Assembly (NCBI GenBank): GCA_024280235.1
Contig: JAJRQN010000142.1
Span: forward strand, 1 to 35,975
Reading direction: 5' to 3'
Length of the DNA stretch: 35,975 nt
From: Bacteroidota bacterium
GTDB taxonomy: Bacteria > Bacteroidota > Bacteroidia > Bacteroidales > F082
Shown: piece after piece, positions 25,331-33,022 of the stretch
Layout of the letters: each line of letters opens with the position of its first letter
How positions within the stretch are numbered: the first letter of the stretch is position 1
Position numbers and translations under genes: made by a program
Notes under the pieces: generated by a model
Told to the model about the DNA's origin: nothing
The model's database searches: none
Seen by the model: only the letters and a program-made list of their open reading frames with translations

Positions 25331-25379
25331 AAGGACAAGGATAAAGAAGTTATTAAGTAACTCTTTTATCCTTGTCCTT
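25331..25379 (+). terminator. Strong Rho-independent terminator after the dehydratase
   Basis: AAGGACAAGGATAAA (25331-25345) pairs perfectly with 25365-25379, extends with one bulge towards the loop, and is followed by a short T run. A 15-bp stem is the longest in the window. It separates the dehydratase from the ligase transcriptionally. Confidence 0.85.
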
Positions 25380-25433
25380 TTGCATTTCGGATGTAATTAA
25401 ATATTGACAGATAAATAAATTCCGGAGGTAAAT

Positions 25434-27104
25434 ATGATGAAAATGGTAGAAAATCGTCTGTGGTATGGCAACTGGCCTGCCCACCTGCCTAAAACACTTG
25501 ATTATCCGAAAACACCGTTGTTTGATGCGTTGGAAACCGCTGCGAGACGCTATCCCGACAAACCGGCTATCCTATACTACGGCCGGAAAATAACCTATGG
25601 GGAGTTGTGGGAAAGTGTTTTGTCTTTTGCGGGCTATCTCAGCAATTCAGGAATAAAAAAAGGAGACCGTGTAGCTCTTTATCTTCCCAATTGTCCCCAA
25701 TTTATCATTGCCTATTATGGTGTTTTGCGTGCCAATGCCATTGCTGTAACCATTGACCCCATGTTAAATCAGGATGGCCTGAAGCAGGTGATTAACGACA
25801 ACGGAAGTAAAGCCATCGTTTTAATGGATGCGGCCATCCCTCTCATCGAAAAAATAAAAGAGAATACCACATTACAAAATATTGTTGTGAGTGCTCCGGC
25901 AGATTATCTCCCTGCAGATCCGGAAATTCCGGTACCTTCTTCCATGCTGATGCCAACAGAAAAGGGTTCGGGAAATAAAAGCTGGCAGGAGATTATACTC
26001 GAAAAAAGTGTTGCGCCCGCAATTGAGGTTACTTCCGATGACCCGGCAGTTCTTATGTACACATCCGGAACAACCGGCGAACGAAAAGGAGCACTTCATA
26101 CGCACCGGGGGATGTATGTCAATGCTTTACGTGCCAACTATTCCCTCGCTATGACACCTTCTTCGGTTCATCTTGCCATCTTGCCGTTTTTTCACGTTAC
26201 CGGAATGCATTTTTGTATGACAGCTCCGGTTTATGGTGGCGGAACCATGGTCATCCTATCCCGATGGGACAGAGAAACAGCCATTCAGGCTATTGAAAAA
26301 TATCGTTGCTCACACTGGATCAACATCTCCACTATGGTGGTTGATATACTGTCGGCTCCCGACATCGACAGCAGAGATTTAAACTCCTTAATGGTAGTAG
26401 GTGGCGGCGGTGCACCGTTACCCAAAGCGATTGGAGAAAAATTAAAATCGCTGAATATCAATTATGTTGAAGGATATGGACTTACAGAAGCCGGATCGGG
26501 AACACACATCAACCCGTTAGACAGGCCAAAACTACAATGTCTCGGTATTCCTTCGTTTGATGTTGATACAAAAATTATTCATCCGGAAACCGGGGAAGAG
26601 TTGCCACAAGGGAAATCAGGTGAGTTGATTATGACCACCGAAAGTGCCTTCAAAATGTATTGGAATAAACCGGAGGAGACAGAGAAAGCCTTCATTACGC
26701 TGGAGGGAAAAAAGTGGCTCAGGACAGGTGATTTGGCCTACATGGACGAGGAAGGGTATTTCCACATGGTTGACCGGTTAAAAAGAATGATTAACCGGGC
26801 AGGTTTTAAAGTATGGCCTGCCGCTATTGAAGGAGAATTTTACAGACATCCGGCCATTAAAGAGGCCTGCATTATTGGCACACCTGACCCGCGGGTTGGT
26901 GAAGAGGTAAAGGTCTGCATTGTGTTGAAACCTGACTATGTGGGTAAAATTTCGGCGGAAGAAATCAAAAAATGGGGGAAGGAAAGGTTTGCTTCACATG
27001 AGTATCCCCGTGTGGTGGCATTTGTAGAAAAGCTTCCCAAAAGTGCTTCCGGCAAAATATTGTGGCGGGTATTACAATCCGAAGAATTTAAAAAAAGTTC
27101 CTAA
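25434..27104 (+). CDS. Acyl-CoA ligase (AMP-dependent synthetase)
   Basis: A 556-residue ANL-superfamily ligase with P-loop YTSGTTGERKG (209-219), GYGLTEAGS (347-355), KWLRTGDLAYMDEEGYFH and VDRLKRMINRAGFKVWP, and catalytic lysine K541 in SASGKILW. GGAGG (25424-25428) sits five bases before the ATG; a second ATG follows directly at 25437. It activates an unknown acid. Given the neighbours, 4-hydroxybutyrate or another short acid is a candidate (inference), but the long-chain ligase type is equally compatible. The SDR starts 64 bases later. It is not a close duplicate of the ligase at 1700, judging by differing motif residues. Confidence 0.88.
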   Translation: MMKMVENRLWYGNWPAHLPKTLDYPKTPLFDALETAARRYPDKPAILYYGRKITYGELWESVLSFAGYLSNSGIKKGDRVALYLPNCPQFIIAYYGVLRANAIAVTIDPMLNQDGLKQVINDNGSKAIVLMDAAIPLIEKIKENTTLQNIVVSAPADYLPADPEIPVPSSMLMPTEKGSGNKSWQEIILEKSVAPAIEVTSDDPAVLMYTSGTTGERKGALHTHRGMYVNALRANYSLAMTPSSVHLAILPFFHVTGMHFCMTAPVYGGGTMVILSRWDRETAIQAIEKYRCSHWINISTMVVDILSAPDIDSRDLNSLMVVGGGGAPLPKAIGEKLKSLNINYVEGYGLTEAGSGTHINPLDRPKLQCLGIPSFDVDTKIIHPETGEELPQGKSGELIMTTESAFKMYWNKPEETEKAFITLEGKKWLRTGDLAYMDEEGYFHMVDRLKRMINRAGFKVWPAAIEGEFYRHPAIKEACIIGTPDPRVGEEVKVCIVLKPDYVGKISAEEIKKWGKERFASHEYPRVVAFVEKLPKSASGKILWRVLQSEEFKKSS

Positions 27105-27168
27105 ACTTATTCAACTGGTCTTACGTACTTTTACAGACTATTTCTTTAACAGCAAAAAAACAGAAACT

Positions 27169-27936
27169 ATGATTAAAAACAATTTTAGTTTGGATGGTAA
27201 AATTGCAATTATTACCGGCTCTTCCAAAGGAATTGGCGAAGCTATTGCACGAACATTTGCTGAGAATGGGGCCACGGTGGTAATTAGCAGCCGCAAACAA
27301 GAGGCATGTGATAAAGTGGTTGCGTCTTTTAAAGCAGAAGGGCTGAAAGCCATTGCCATTGCTTGTCATGTGGGCAATCCCGATGACAGGAAAGCACTCG
27401 TTGAAAAAACAATTGATGTATTGGGCGGGGTGGATATTTTGGTGAACAATGCAGGAACCAACCCTGCCTTCGGCCCCATCGAGGAAGCGACAGAAGCTAT
27501 TTTTGACCAGATTTTTAATGTAAATGTAAAAGCACCCTGGGATTTGGCCAACAAATGCCTGAAAAGCATGAAAGAAAGAGGCGGTGGCAGTATTATCAAC
27601 ATCAGTTCTGTGGAGGGAGAACTCCCCGAAGAAGGGCTGGGTATTTATTCAACAAGTAAAGCGGCCGTTTCCATGCTTACCAGGAGTCAGGCCAAAGAGT
27701 GGGGAAAGTATGGCATTCGTGTAAATGCCATTAGTCCGGGACTTATCAAAACAAAGTTTAGTGCAGCTTTGTGGACCAACGATCAGATTATGGAAGAGAT
27801 AAAAAAATCATCTCCCATGGGACGCATGGGTGAACCGGACGAAATAGCCGGCGTTGCCCTGTTGCTGGCTTCCGATGCCGGAAGTTTTGTTACAGGCAGC
27901 TTGTTTGTGGCTGATGGCGGATTTCTTTTGTCCTGA
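27169..27936 (+). CDS. Short-chain dehydrogenase/reductase (FabG-like)
   Basis: A 255-residue classical SDR with TGSSKGIG (16-23), NNAG (93-96), a catalytic serine in NISSVEG, Y160 and K164 in YSTSK, and SPGLIKT. The residue after the second strand (SSRKQ) favours NADP(H). The start is the ATG at 27169; the longer open frame overlaps the ligase's 3' end and adds 42 unrelated residues. Possible roles are a 3-hydroxyacyl-CoA or 3-oxoacyl reductase working with the ligase upstream; substrate is unproven. Its stop lies in the left arm of a hairpin shared with convergent tdh. Confidence 0.85.
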   Translation: MIKNNFSLDGKIAIITGSSKGIGEAIARTFAENGATVVISSRKQEACDKVVASFKAEGLKAIAIACHVGNPDDRKALVEKTIDVLGGVDILVNNAGTNPAFGPIEEATEAIFDQIFNVNVKAPWDLANKCLKSMKERGGGSIINISSVEGELPEEGLGIYSTSKAAVSMLTRSQAKEWGKYGIRVNAISPGLIKTKFSAALWTNDQIMEEIKKSSPMGRMGEPDEIAGVALLLASDAGSFVTGSLFVADGGFLLS

Positions 27937-27957
27937 TTAATTTTGGGATGAATCAGG
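27932..27957. terminator. Bidirectional hairpin between the SDR and tdh
   Basis: CCTGATT (27932-27938) pairs with AATCAGG (27951-27957) across a 12-base loop, in the 21-base gap between two convergent genes. The SDR stop codon (27934-27936) is inside the left arm. Confidence 0.5.
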
Positions 27958-28914
27958 TTAAGTACTCTTGCTCGCTTTTTCTCTTATTTTACGTAACATA
28001 ATGGTTGTCATCTTTTCCAGATTGAAAGAGGTACTCAAACCCCAGTCTTTCCGGGCTATACTGTCGTCAATACTGGCCGGCCAGCTTTCGGCAATCGTCT
28101 GTCTGAAGTCGGGTTTGTACGAAATGGTAAATTCGGGAATGTGTTTCCTGATTTCTGCGGCGAGTTGTTTTGGATCAAATGAAATACCGGCCATGTTGTA
28201 AGCCGATCGCAGAGATAACTTTTTGGGGTCTGCCTGCATGAGTTTGATAGTATTGGCAATGGCATCATCCATAAACATCATGGGCAGGGCGGTATCCTCT
28301 TTCAAAAAACATTGATAACTTCCTTTTTTTATTGCATCGAAGAAAATTTCAACAGCATAATCAGTGGTACCTCCGCCGGGTTCCGTTTTGTAACTGATAA
28401 GCCCTGGATAGCGGACACTCCGAAAGTCAACGCCATAGCGTTTGTTATAATATTCGCCCCAACGTTCACCAGCCAGTTTGGATATTCCATAAACTGTATT
28501 AGGCTCCATAACAGTGAGCTGCGGTGTGTCATGGCGTGGTGTTGTCGGGCCGAAAACGGCAATGGAGCTGGGCCAAAACAACTTTTTTGCGCCTGATTCG
28601 CGGGCTGCTTCCAGCGTGTTCATCAGGGCTTTCATGTTGATGTCCCATGCTTGTAACGGAATTTTCTCCGCATTGCCGGAGAGTACAGCTGCGAGATTGT
28701 AAATCTGTGTGATGTTAAACCGTACCAGAAAATGCAACAAATTATTGAAATCCAACACATCAAGATTCTGAAAAGGCCCGCTTTTTCTTACCTCTTTGGT
28801 GGGTTGCTTGATGTCGGTGGCAAAAACATGCTCGTTGCCATATATCTTACGAAGTGCCATGACCAGCTCCGAACCTATCTGACCCGAACTTCCTATAACT
28901 AATATATTGTCCAT
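27958..28914 (-). CDS. SDR-type L-threonine 3-dehydrogenase
   Basis: A 318-residue extended SDR (epimerase fold), not the zinc-dependent Tdh of E. coli. NAD site GSSGQIG is at 8-14, catalytic Y142 and K146 in YGISK, and SYKTEPGGGTTDYAVEIF (174-191) is the hallmark of the threonine dehydrogenases found in Bacteroidota and some animals. It oxidises threonine to 2-amino-3-ketobutyrate, the substrate of Kbl (13853-15043). Start set at MDNILVIGSSG (28914): a likely -7 box TACTTTTG (28944-28951, minus) lies upstream, making the longer frame from 29001 impossible. Divergent from glyA, which handles the glycine produced. Confidence 0.88.
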   Translation of the reverse strand: MDNILVIGSSGQIGSELVMALRKIYGNEHVFATDIKQPTKEVRKSGPFQNLDVLDFNNLLHFLVRFNITQIYNLAAVLSGNAEKIPLQAWDINMKALMNTLEAARESGAKKLFWPSSIAVFGPTTPRHDTPQLTVMEPNTVYGISKLAGERWGEYYNKRYGVDFRSVRYPGLISYKTEPGGGTTDYAVEIFFDAIKKGSYQCFLKEDTALPMMFMDDAIANTIKLMQADPKKLSLRSAYNMAGISFDPKQLAAEIRKHIPEFTISYKPDFRQTIAESWPASIDDSIARKDWGLSTSFNLEKMTTIMLRKIREKASKST

Positions 28915-28943
28915 TTGATAATTTTTTGAGTGAATAAGCGATG

Positions 28944-28951
28944 CAAAAGTA
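28944..28951 (-). promoter_or_regulatory. -7 box upstream of threonine dehydrogenase
   Basis: TACTTTTG on the minus strand fits TAnnTTTG, with expected start near 28937 and a 23-base leader. No clear -33 box at 19-21 bases. Confidence 0.4.
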
Positions 28952-29032
28952 TAAAAACAATTGCATTCATAATCCTTTGAAAGGCTACGTAAAATACGCA
29001 AATTACTTATGGGGCAATTGACTGAAATTTAG

Positions 29033-29040
29033 TATTTTTG
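29033..29040 (+). promoter_or_regulatory. -7 box upstream of glyA
   Basis: TATTTTTG fits TAnnTTTG, expected start near 29047, leader about 28 bases. The only TTG upstream is 12 bases away, too close for a -33 box. Confidence 0.4.
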
Positions 29041-29074
29041 CTCCTCGAAAATTCATCTATAAAAAAATAACATC

Positions 29075-30355
29075 ATGGAAAGAGACCAAAAGATATTTGA
29101 CCTGATAAAACAGGAAAAAGAACGCCAGATGCGTGGTATTGAGTTGATTGCTTCTGAAAACTTTGTGAGTGAACAGGTTCTTGAGGCTATGGGATCGGTG
29201 ATGACCAATAAATATGCCGAAGGCTATCCCGGAAAACGTTATTATGGTGGTTGTGAGATTGTGGATCAGTCGGAGCAGCTCGCCATCGACCGTGCCCGCG
29301 AACTTTTCAATGCCGAATATGCCAACGTACAGCCTCATTCCGGCGCGCAGGCTAACATGGCAGTTTTGATGGCTTGTCTGAAGCCGGGCGATACTTTTAT
29401 GGGGTTGGATTTATCGCATGGCGGCCACCTGTCGCACGGCTCTTCCGTGAACTCTTCAGGGATTCTGTATCACCCCGTGGCTTACAAAGTAAAAGAAGAA
29501 ACCGGCACGGTGGATTATGAGGAAATGGAAGTACTGGCCAAAAAAGAAAAACCTAAATTGATTATCGCCGGAGCTTCTGCTTACTCACGCGACTGGGACT
29601 ATGAGCGCATGCGTGCCATTGCCGATGAGGCAGGTGCCCTGCTTATGGCTGATATTGCTCATCCGGCCGGTATCATTGCCAAAGGTTTGCTCAACGACCC
29701 CATCGAATATTGCCACATCGTTACCACCACCACTCACAAAACCTTGCGTGGGCCGCGTGGAGGCATGATCCTCATGGGCGAAGATTTTGAGAATCCCTGG
29801 GGATTGAAAACGCCCAAAGGAGTTACCAAAATGATGTCTGCTGTTTTGAATTCTGCTATTTTCCCCGGTATTCAGGGTGGCCCGCTGGAACATGTGATTG
29901 CCAGTAAAGCTGTGGCTTTTGGTGAAGCTCTCACCGATAGCTATTTTGAATACATTATGCAAGTACAAAAGAATGCACAGGTTATGTCTAAAGCCTTTAT
30001 TGACAGAGGCTACCATGTAATTTCCGGCGGCACCGACAACCATTTGATGTTGATTGACCTGCGTGGAAAATTTCCTGATATTACCGGAAAATTGGTGGAA
30101 AACACACTGGTGAAAGCTGATATTACCGTAAACAAAAACATGGTTCCTTTCGACAGCCGTTCGCCATTCTCCACCAGTGGCCTGCGCGTAGGAACGCCTG
30201 CCATTACCACCCGCGGACTAAAGGAAAAACACATGGAACCCATTGTGGAGCTGATAGATGAAGTTATTAGTAATATTGAGAGCGAAACTGTATTGGCCGA
30301 TGTAAAAAAACGCGTCAATAAAATGATGGCCGATTTTCCGCTATTTGCTTATTAG
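29075..30355 (+). CDS. glyA: Serine hydroxymethyltransferase
   Basis: A 426-residue PLP enzyme interconverting serine and glycine with tetrahydrofolate. Landmarks are [31 protein letters not shown] and the PLP lysine in [16 protein letters not shown]; the C-terminal [17 protein letters not shown] block is intact. Normal length and a cytoplasmic housekeeping enzyme. Divergent from threonine dehydrogenase, so the intergenic region could coordinate threonine-to-glycine and glycine-to-serine steps. Followed by a clear terminator. Confidence 0.96.
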   Translation: MERDQKIFDLIKQEKERQMRGIELIASENFVSEQVLEAMGSVMTNKYAEGYPGKRYYGGCEIVDQSEQLAIDRARELFNAEYANVQPHSGAQANMAVLMACLKPGDTFMGLDLSHGGHLSHGSSVNSSGILYHPVAYKVKEETGTVDYEEMEVLAKKEKPKLIIAGASAYSRDWDYERMRAIADEAGALLMADIAHPAGIIAKGLLNDPIEYCHIVTTTTHKTLRGPRGGMILMGEDFENPWGLKTPKGVTKMMSAVLNSAIFPGIQGGPLEHVIASKAVAFGEALTDSYFEYIMQVQKNAQVMSKAFIDRGYHVISGGTDNHLMLIDLRGKFPDITGKLVENTLVKADITVNKNMVPFDSRSPFSTSGLRVGTPAITTRGLKEKHMEPIVELIDEVISNIESETVLADVKKRVNKMMADFPLFAY

Positions 30356-30378
30356 AAACAGTTTCTTTTTTAACAAAT

Positions 30379-30408
30379 AACAGGCGAATATTTTTATATC
30401 CGCCTGTT
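30379..30408 (+). terminator. Rho-independent terminator after glyA
   Basis: AACAGGCG (30379-30386) pairs with CGCCTGTT (30401-30408); the A/T-rich loop can pair further, and TTTTGCTTTG follows. Confidence 0.8.
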
Positions 30409-30453
30409 TTGCTTTGTAAAAATGATTCCATTCAGATACTTTAAGTACTTTAC

Positions 30454-30461
30454 TATCTTTG
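30454..30461 (+). promoter_or_regulatory. -7 box upstream of sixA
   Basis: TATCTTTG fits TAnnTTTG, expected start near 30468, only about 10 bases before the ATG at 30478. The same octamer precedes hflX and ispG. Confidence 0.45.
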
Positions 30462-30477
30462 TTTAAAATTCATACTG

Positions 30478-30978
30478 ATGAAGACGCTTTATATTGTCCG
30501 TCATGCCAAATCTTCGTGGGATGATTTTAGTATTTCCGACCATGACCGTAAACTGTTGTCTGTGGGCAAAAACCGTACCCGTAAAATAGCCGGATGGTTA
30601 AAAGAACAGCATATTTTTCCCGATAAAATCATCAGTAGTTCGGCTGTACGCGCTTTTGACACTGCCTGTCTGCTGGCTGAAGGTATTGGCTATCCCAAAG
30701 AAAAAATAGGAAAAGAAAGGGCAATTTATGGTGCTGATTCGGAAGATGTGATAAAAATGCTTTATACACTTCCCGACACGGTAGAAAAAGTTATGGTAGT
30801 CGGACATAATCCGGGATTTACCGATTTGGTAAACTCGTTTATGGATGCTTATAATCAAATTACCAACTTTCCAACTTCCGCTGTGGCTGCTGTAAGTCTT
30901 GAAACCGAATCATGGCAGGAAATTGATTTGGCAAAACACCGGATTTTGTTTTTGATTACTCCAAAAATGGTTAAATAA
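30478..30978 (+). CDS. sixA: SixA-type histidine phosphatase
   Basis: A 166-residue member of the histidine phosphatase (RHG) superfamily. R8-H9 in VRHAKSSWDD is the phosphate-accepting motif, SSSAVRAFDTA carries the second arginine, and VVGHNPGFTDL the second histidine. E. coli SixA dephosphorylates phosphohistidine on phosphotransfer proteins such as ArcB or PTS-Ntr NPr; the Bacteroidota target is unknown. Single-domain, no signal peptide. The repeat element at 30980 begins one base after its stop. Confidence 0.88.
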   Translation: MKTLYIVRHAKSSWDDFSISDHDRKLLSVGKNRTRKIAGWLKEQHIFPDKIISSSAVRAFDTACLLAEGIGYPKEKIGKERAIYGADSEDVIKMLYTLPDTVEKVMVVGHNPGFTDLVNSFMDAYNQITNFPTSAVAAVSLETESWQEIDLAKHRILFLITPKMVK

Positions 30979-30979
30979 C

Positions 30980-31124
30980 GGCTGCCGGAAAACGCCAATC
31001 TCTTTCCCGTTTCAAATGGAGATAAGCTGTTGAGCTTATCTTCAAATTAGTCATCCCGATAATGATATCGCGGACTCCTGATATTCAAATTGCGCCTGTC
31101 TTGACCTGATGTTTTCTGTCAGCT
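30980..31124. repeat. Inverted-repeat-ended element, copy A
   Basis: The ends GCTGCCGGAAAAC and GTTTTCTGTCAGC are inverted repeats matching at 11 of 13 positions. Inside are a hairpin AGATAAGCT/AGCTTATCT (31020-31041) and CGATA/TATCG (31057-31070). Copy B at 32869-32988 shares the left end GAAAAYGCCAATCTCT, an internal TAGTCAT, ACTCCTG, and the right end TTTTCTGWC, in the same orientation. Both begin just after a stop codon. Looks like a non-coding dispersed repeat or MITE-like relic. Confidence 0.6.
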
Positions 31125-31407
31125 GCTTTCTAAAATCATCAGTGAAAATTAGTTAGGCTTGGTGGGAAGCTTCCTCTGAATCTATAGACACAATTGTATT
31201 ACAATGTTGTACGGCCTGACTTTGGCCCTAAATGGCAATGGCGTGTTCAGGCGCAGATATTGTTGCCTAAGTCTATTTTCAAATCAGGGGAAAAATAATA
31301 AATTCTGAAGTTAAATATTCAGCTAAATATTCTGAATTATAAGGGAGATTCTGAAGTTTTTATGAGCTTGCTGCCTAAAGCCTTTTCCATCCTGCTCTTT
31401 TCCTGTG

Positions 31408-31415
31408 TATCTTTG
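31408..31415 (+). promoter_or_regulatory. -7 box upstream of ispG
   Basis: TATCTTTG fits TAnnTTTG, expected start near 31422, leader about 14 bases before the ATG at 31436. No clear -33 box. Confidence 0.45.
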
Positions 31416-31435
31416 CCGAAGAAAGCACTGTATTT

Positions 31436-32863
31436 ATGTCTGTTTTTCAAAGCCGTGAAATTTCTATTGGGCACCTGCGTCTCGGAGGCGGGCAGCCTGT
31501 GCGTATTCAAAGCATGACTAATACGCCCACAATGGACACAACAGCCACGGGGAAACAAATTATTCGTTTGGCGGAAGCCGGTTGTGAACTTGTGCGTGTT
31601 ACGGCTGCCAACATCAAAGAAGCTGAAAATCTGGAAAATATCATTGAAAGTCTGCACCAATATGGAATCAATATTCCGCTTGTTGCTGATATTCATTTTC
31701 AGCCCAAAGCAGCTGAAACGGCCGCCAAAATCGTAGAAAAAGTGCGCATTAATCCCGGAAATTATTCCGGTTCGTACCACAAAGCGAAAAAATATTCAAC
31801 TGCCGATTATCGGAATGAATTACAGAAAATGGCGTTAAATCTAACCCCTTTGCTGAACATTTGCAAAGAATATAATACTGCTATTCGTATCGGTATCAAC
31901 TATGGCTCACTCTCAGACCGCATCCTGTATAAATACGGCAATACTGCTAAAGGAATGGTAGCTTCGGCTATGGAATTTATCCAAATTTGTCGGGAAAAGC
32001 ATTTCGAAATGCTTACCCTTTCGCTTAAAGCGAGCCACGTTCCCACTATGATAGAAGCCAATAGGATGATGATATCTGAAATGCAATTACACGGTTACAA
32101 CTATCCGCTTCATATCGGGGTAACCGAGGCAGGCAACGGAGAGGAAGGCCGCATAAAATCGGCTATGGGAATAGGTACTTTGCTGGCCGAAGGAATTGGC
32201 GACACCATTCGCGTTTCGCTTACCGAAGCGCCGGAAAATGAAATTCCTGTGGCTCGGCGATTATTAGAATTTTTTGGTAGAGGTGGTTCTAAGTCACGGA
32301 CAATGATACAATACCTGCATGCCAAGAAACTAACTTCCACTCAGCGAAATGCTGTAGCATTTATTAATGAAACGCCAATTTTTCCGAAAGAGAATTATGT
32401 TCTCCTTCTCTCCTATTCAGGTATAACGGCAGAAGAATTGATGCTTCGTGCGCCGATGGATTTTGTACGGGCATACGAAGATAAAAAAGCGGATGGATTG
32501 CTCATTGAGAACGGTTCTGACAATCAAAATTTCCGGCGTTTGGCTTTGCAGATTTTGTAGGCATACGGTTTGCGTTATTCGAAAACCGAATTCATAGCCT
32601 GTCCTTCCTGCGGGCGAACTCTTTTCAATATTGAAGATAAGCTGGCAATAGTTAAACAACGACTCGGTAATTTTAAAGGGCTGAAAATCGCCGTTATGGG
32701 TTGTCTCGTAAACGGACCGGGCGAAATGGCCGGCGCTGATTATGGTTTTGTGGGTTCTGATCCCGGAAAAGTGAGCCTTTATAAAGGAGAGAATATACTT
32801 TACAGAAACGTTCCTGAAGAGGAAGCGCCTGATATACTGGAAATGGTGATAACAAAGAGATAA
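31436..32863 (+). pseudogene. ispG: IspG (HMB-PP synthase), in-frame TAG at codon 375
   Basis: IspG (GcpE) makes HMB-PP in the MEP isoprenoid pathway. The N-terminal 374 residues form the TIM-barrel domain (RIQSMTNTPTMDT, VADIHFQPKAA, RIGINYGSLSDR, GVTEAGNGEEGRIKSA) and a short insert; the frame hits TAG (32558-32560) and continues in phase as AYGLRYSKTEFIACPSCGRT to GCLVNGPGEMAGADYGFVG. The second part carries all three [4Fe-4S] cysteines and the cluster-binding glutamate, so the first product alone would be dead. Homologues typically read LQ at the stop (recalled), so CAG to TAG is likely. Restart at TTG 32570 has no ribosome site. The gene is normally essential when MEP is the sole route, so sequence error or readthrough deserves as much weight as loss. 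Full frame: about 474 residues plus the stop, short for insert-bearing Bacteroidota IspG. Confidence 0.85.
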
Positions 32864-32868
32864 CTAGT

Positions 32869-32988
32869 GCTTGTCAGAAAATGCCAATCTCTTCGTTGAA
32901 CTCATATTGAAACGTAGTCATTTACTTTCGTAAACTCCTGTGTTCCAACATTTCGTTCGCCTCGACCTTAACGTTTTCTGACTAAGCG
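32869..32988. repeat. Inverted-repeat-ended element, copy B
   Basis: The ends GCTTGTCAGAAAATG and CGTTTTCTGACTAAGC are inverted repeats apart from one inserted base and one mismatch. It starts six bases after the ispG stop, in the same orientation as copy A (30980-31124), and is shorter by about 25 bases because copy A carries an extra internal hairpin region. No open frame or transposase is inside. Confidence 0.6.
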
Positions 32989-33022
32989 CATTCAAAAACC
33001 AACGTTTTAGTGTAGGCGCTAA

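Larger units (their letters stand above)
30979..31435. other. Gene-free spacer between sixA and ispG
   Basis: No gene is supported. The left 145 bases are a repeat element (separate entry). The middle is unremarkable. At 31302-31356 two ATTCTGAAG copies (31302-31310, 31348-31356) flank two TAAATATTC copies (31312-31320, 31324-31332, a 12-base period). The ispG -7 box is at 31408-31415. Confidence 0.5.

Noticed and set aside
7569-32863. Genome-wide reassignment of TAA or TAG as a sense codon
   Set aside because: Many intact genes here end cleanly at TAA at the expected family length; a global reassignment would extend them.
32570-32863. Separate small Fe-S protein gene downstream of ispG
   Set aside because: Same frame as ispG, starts at a TTG without ribosome site, and is the standard C-terminal domain of IspG.
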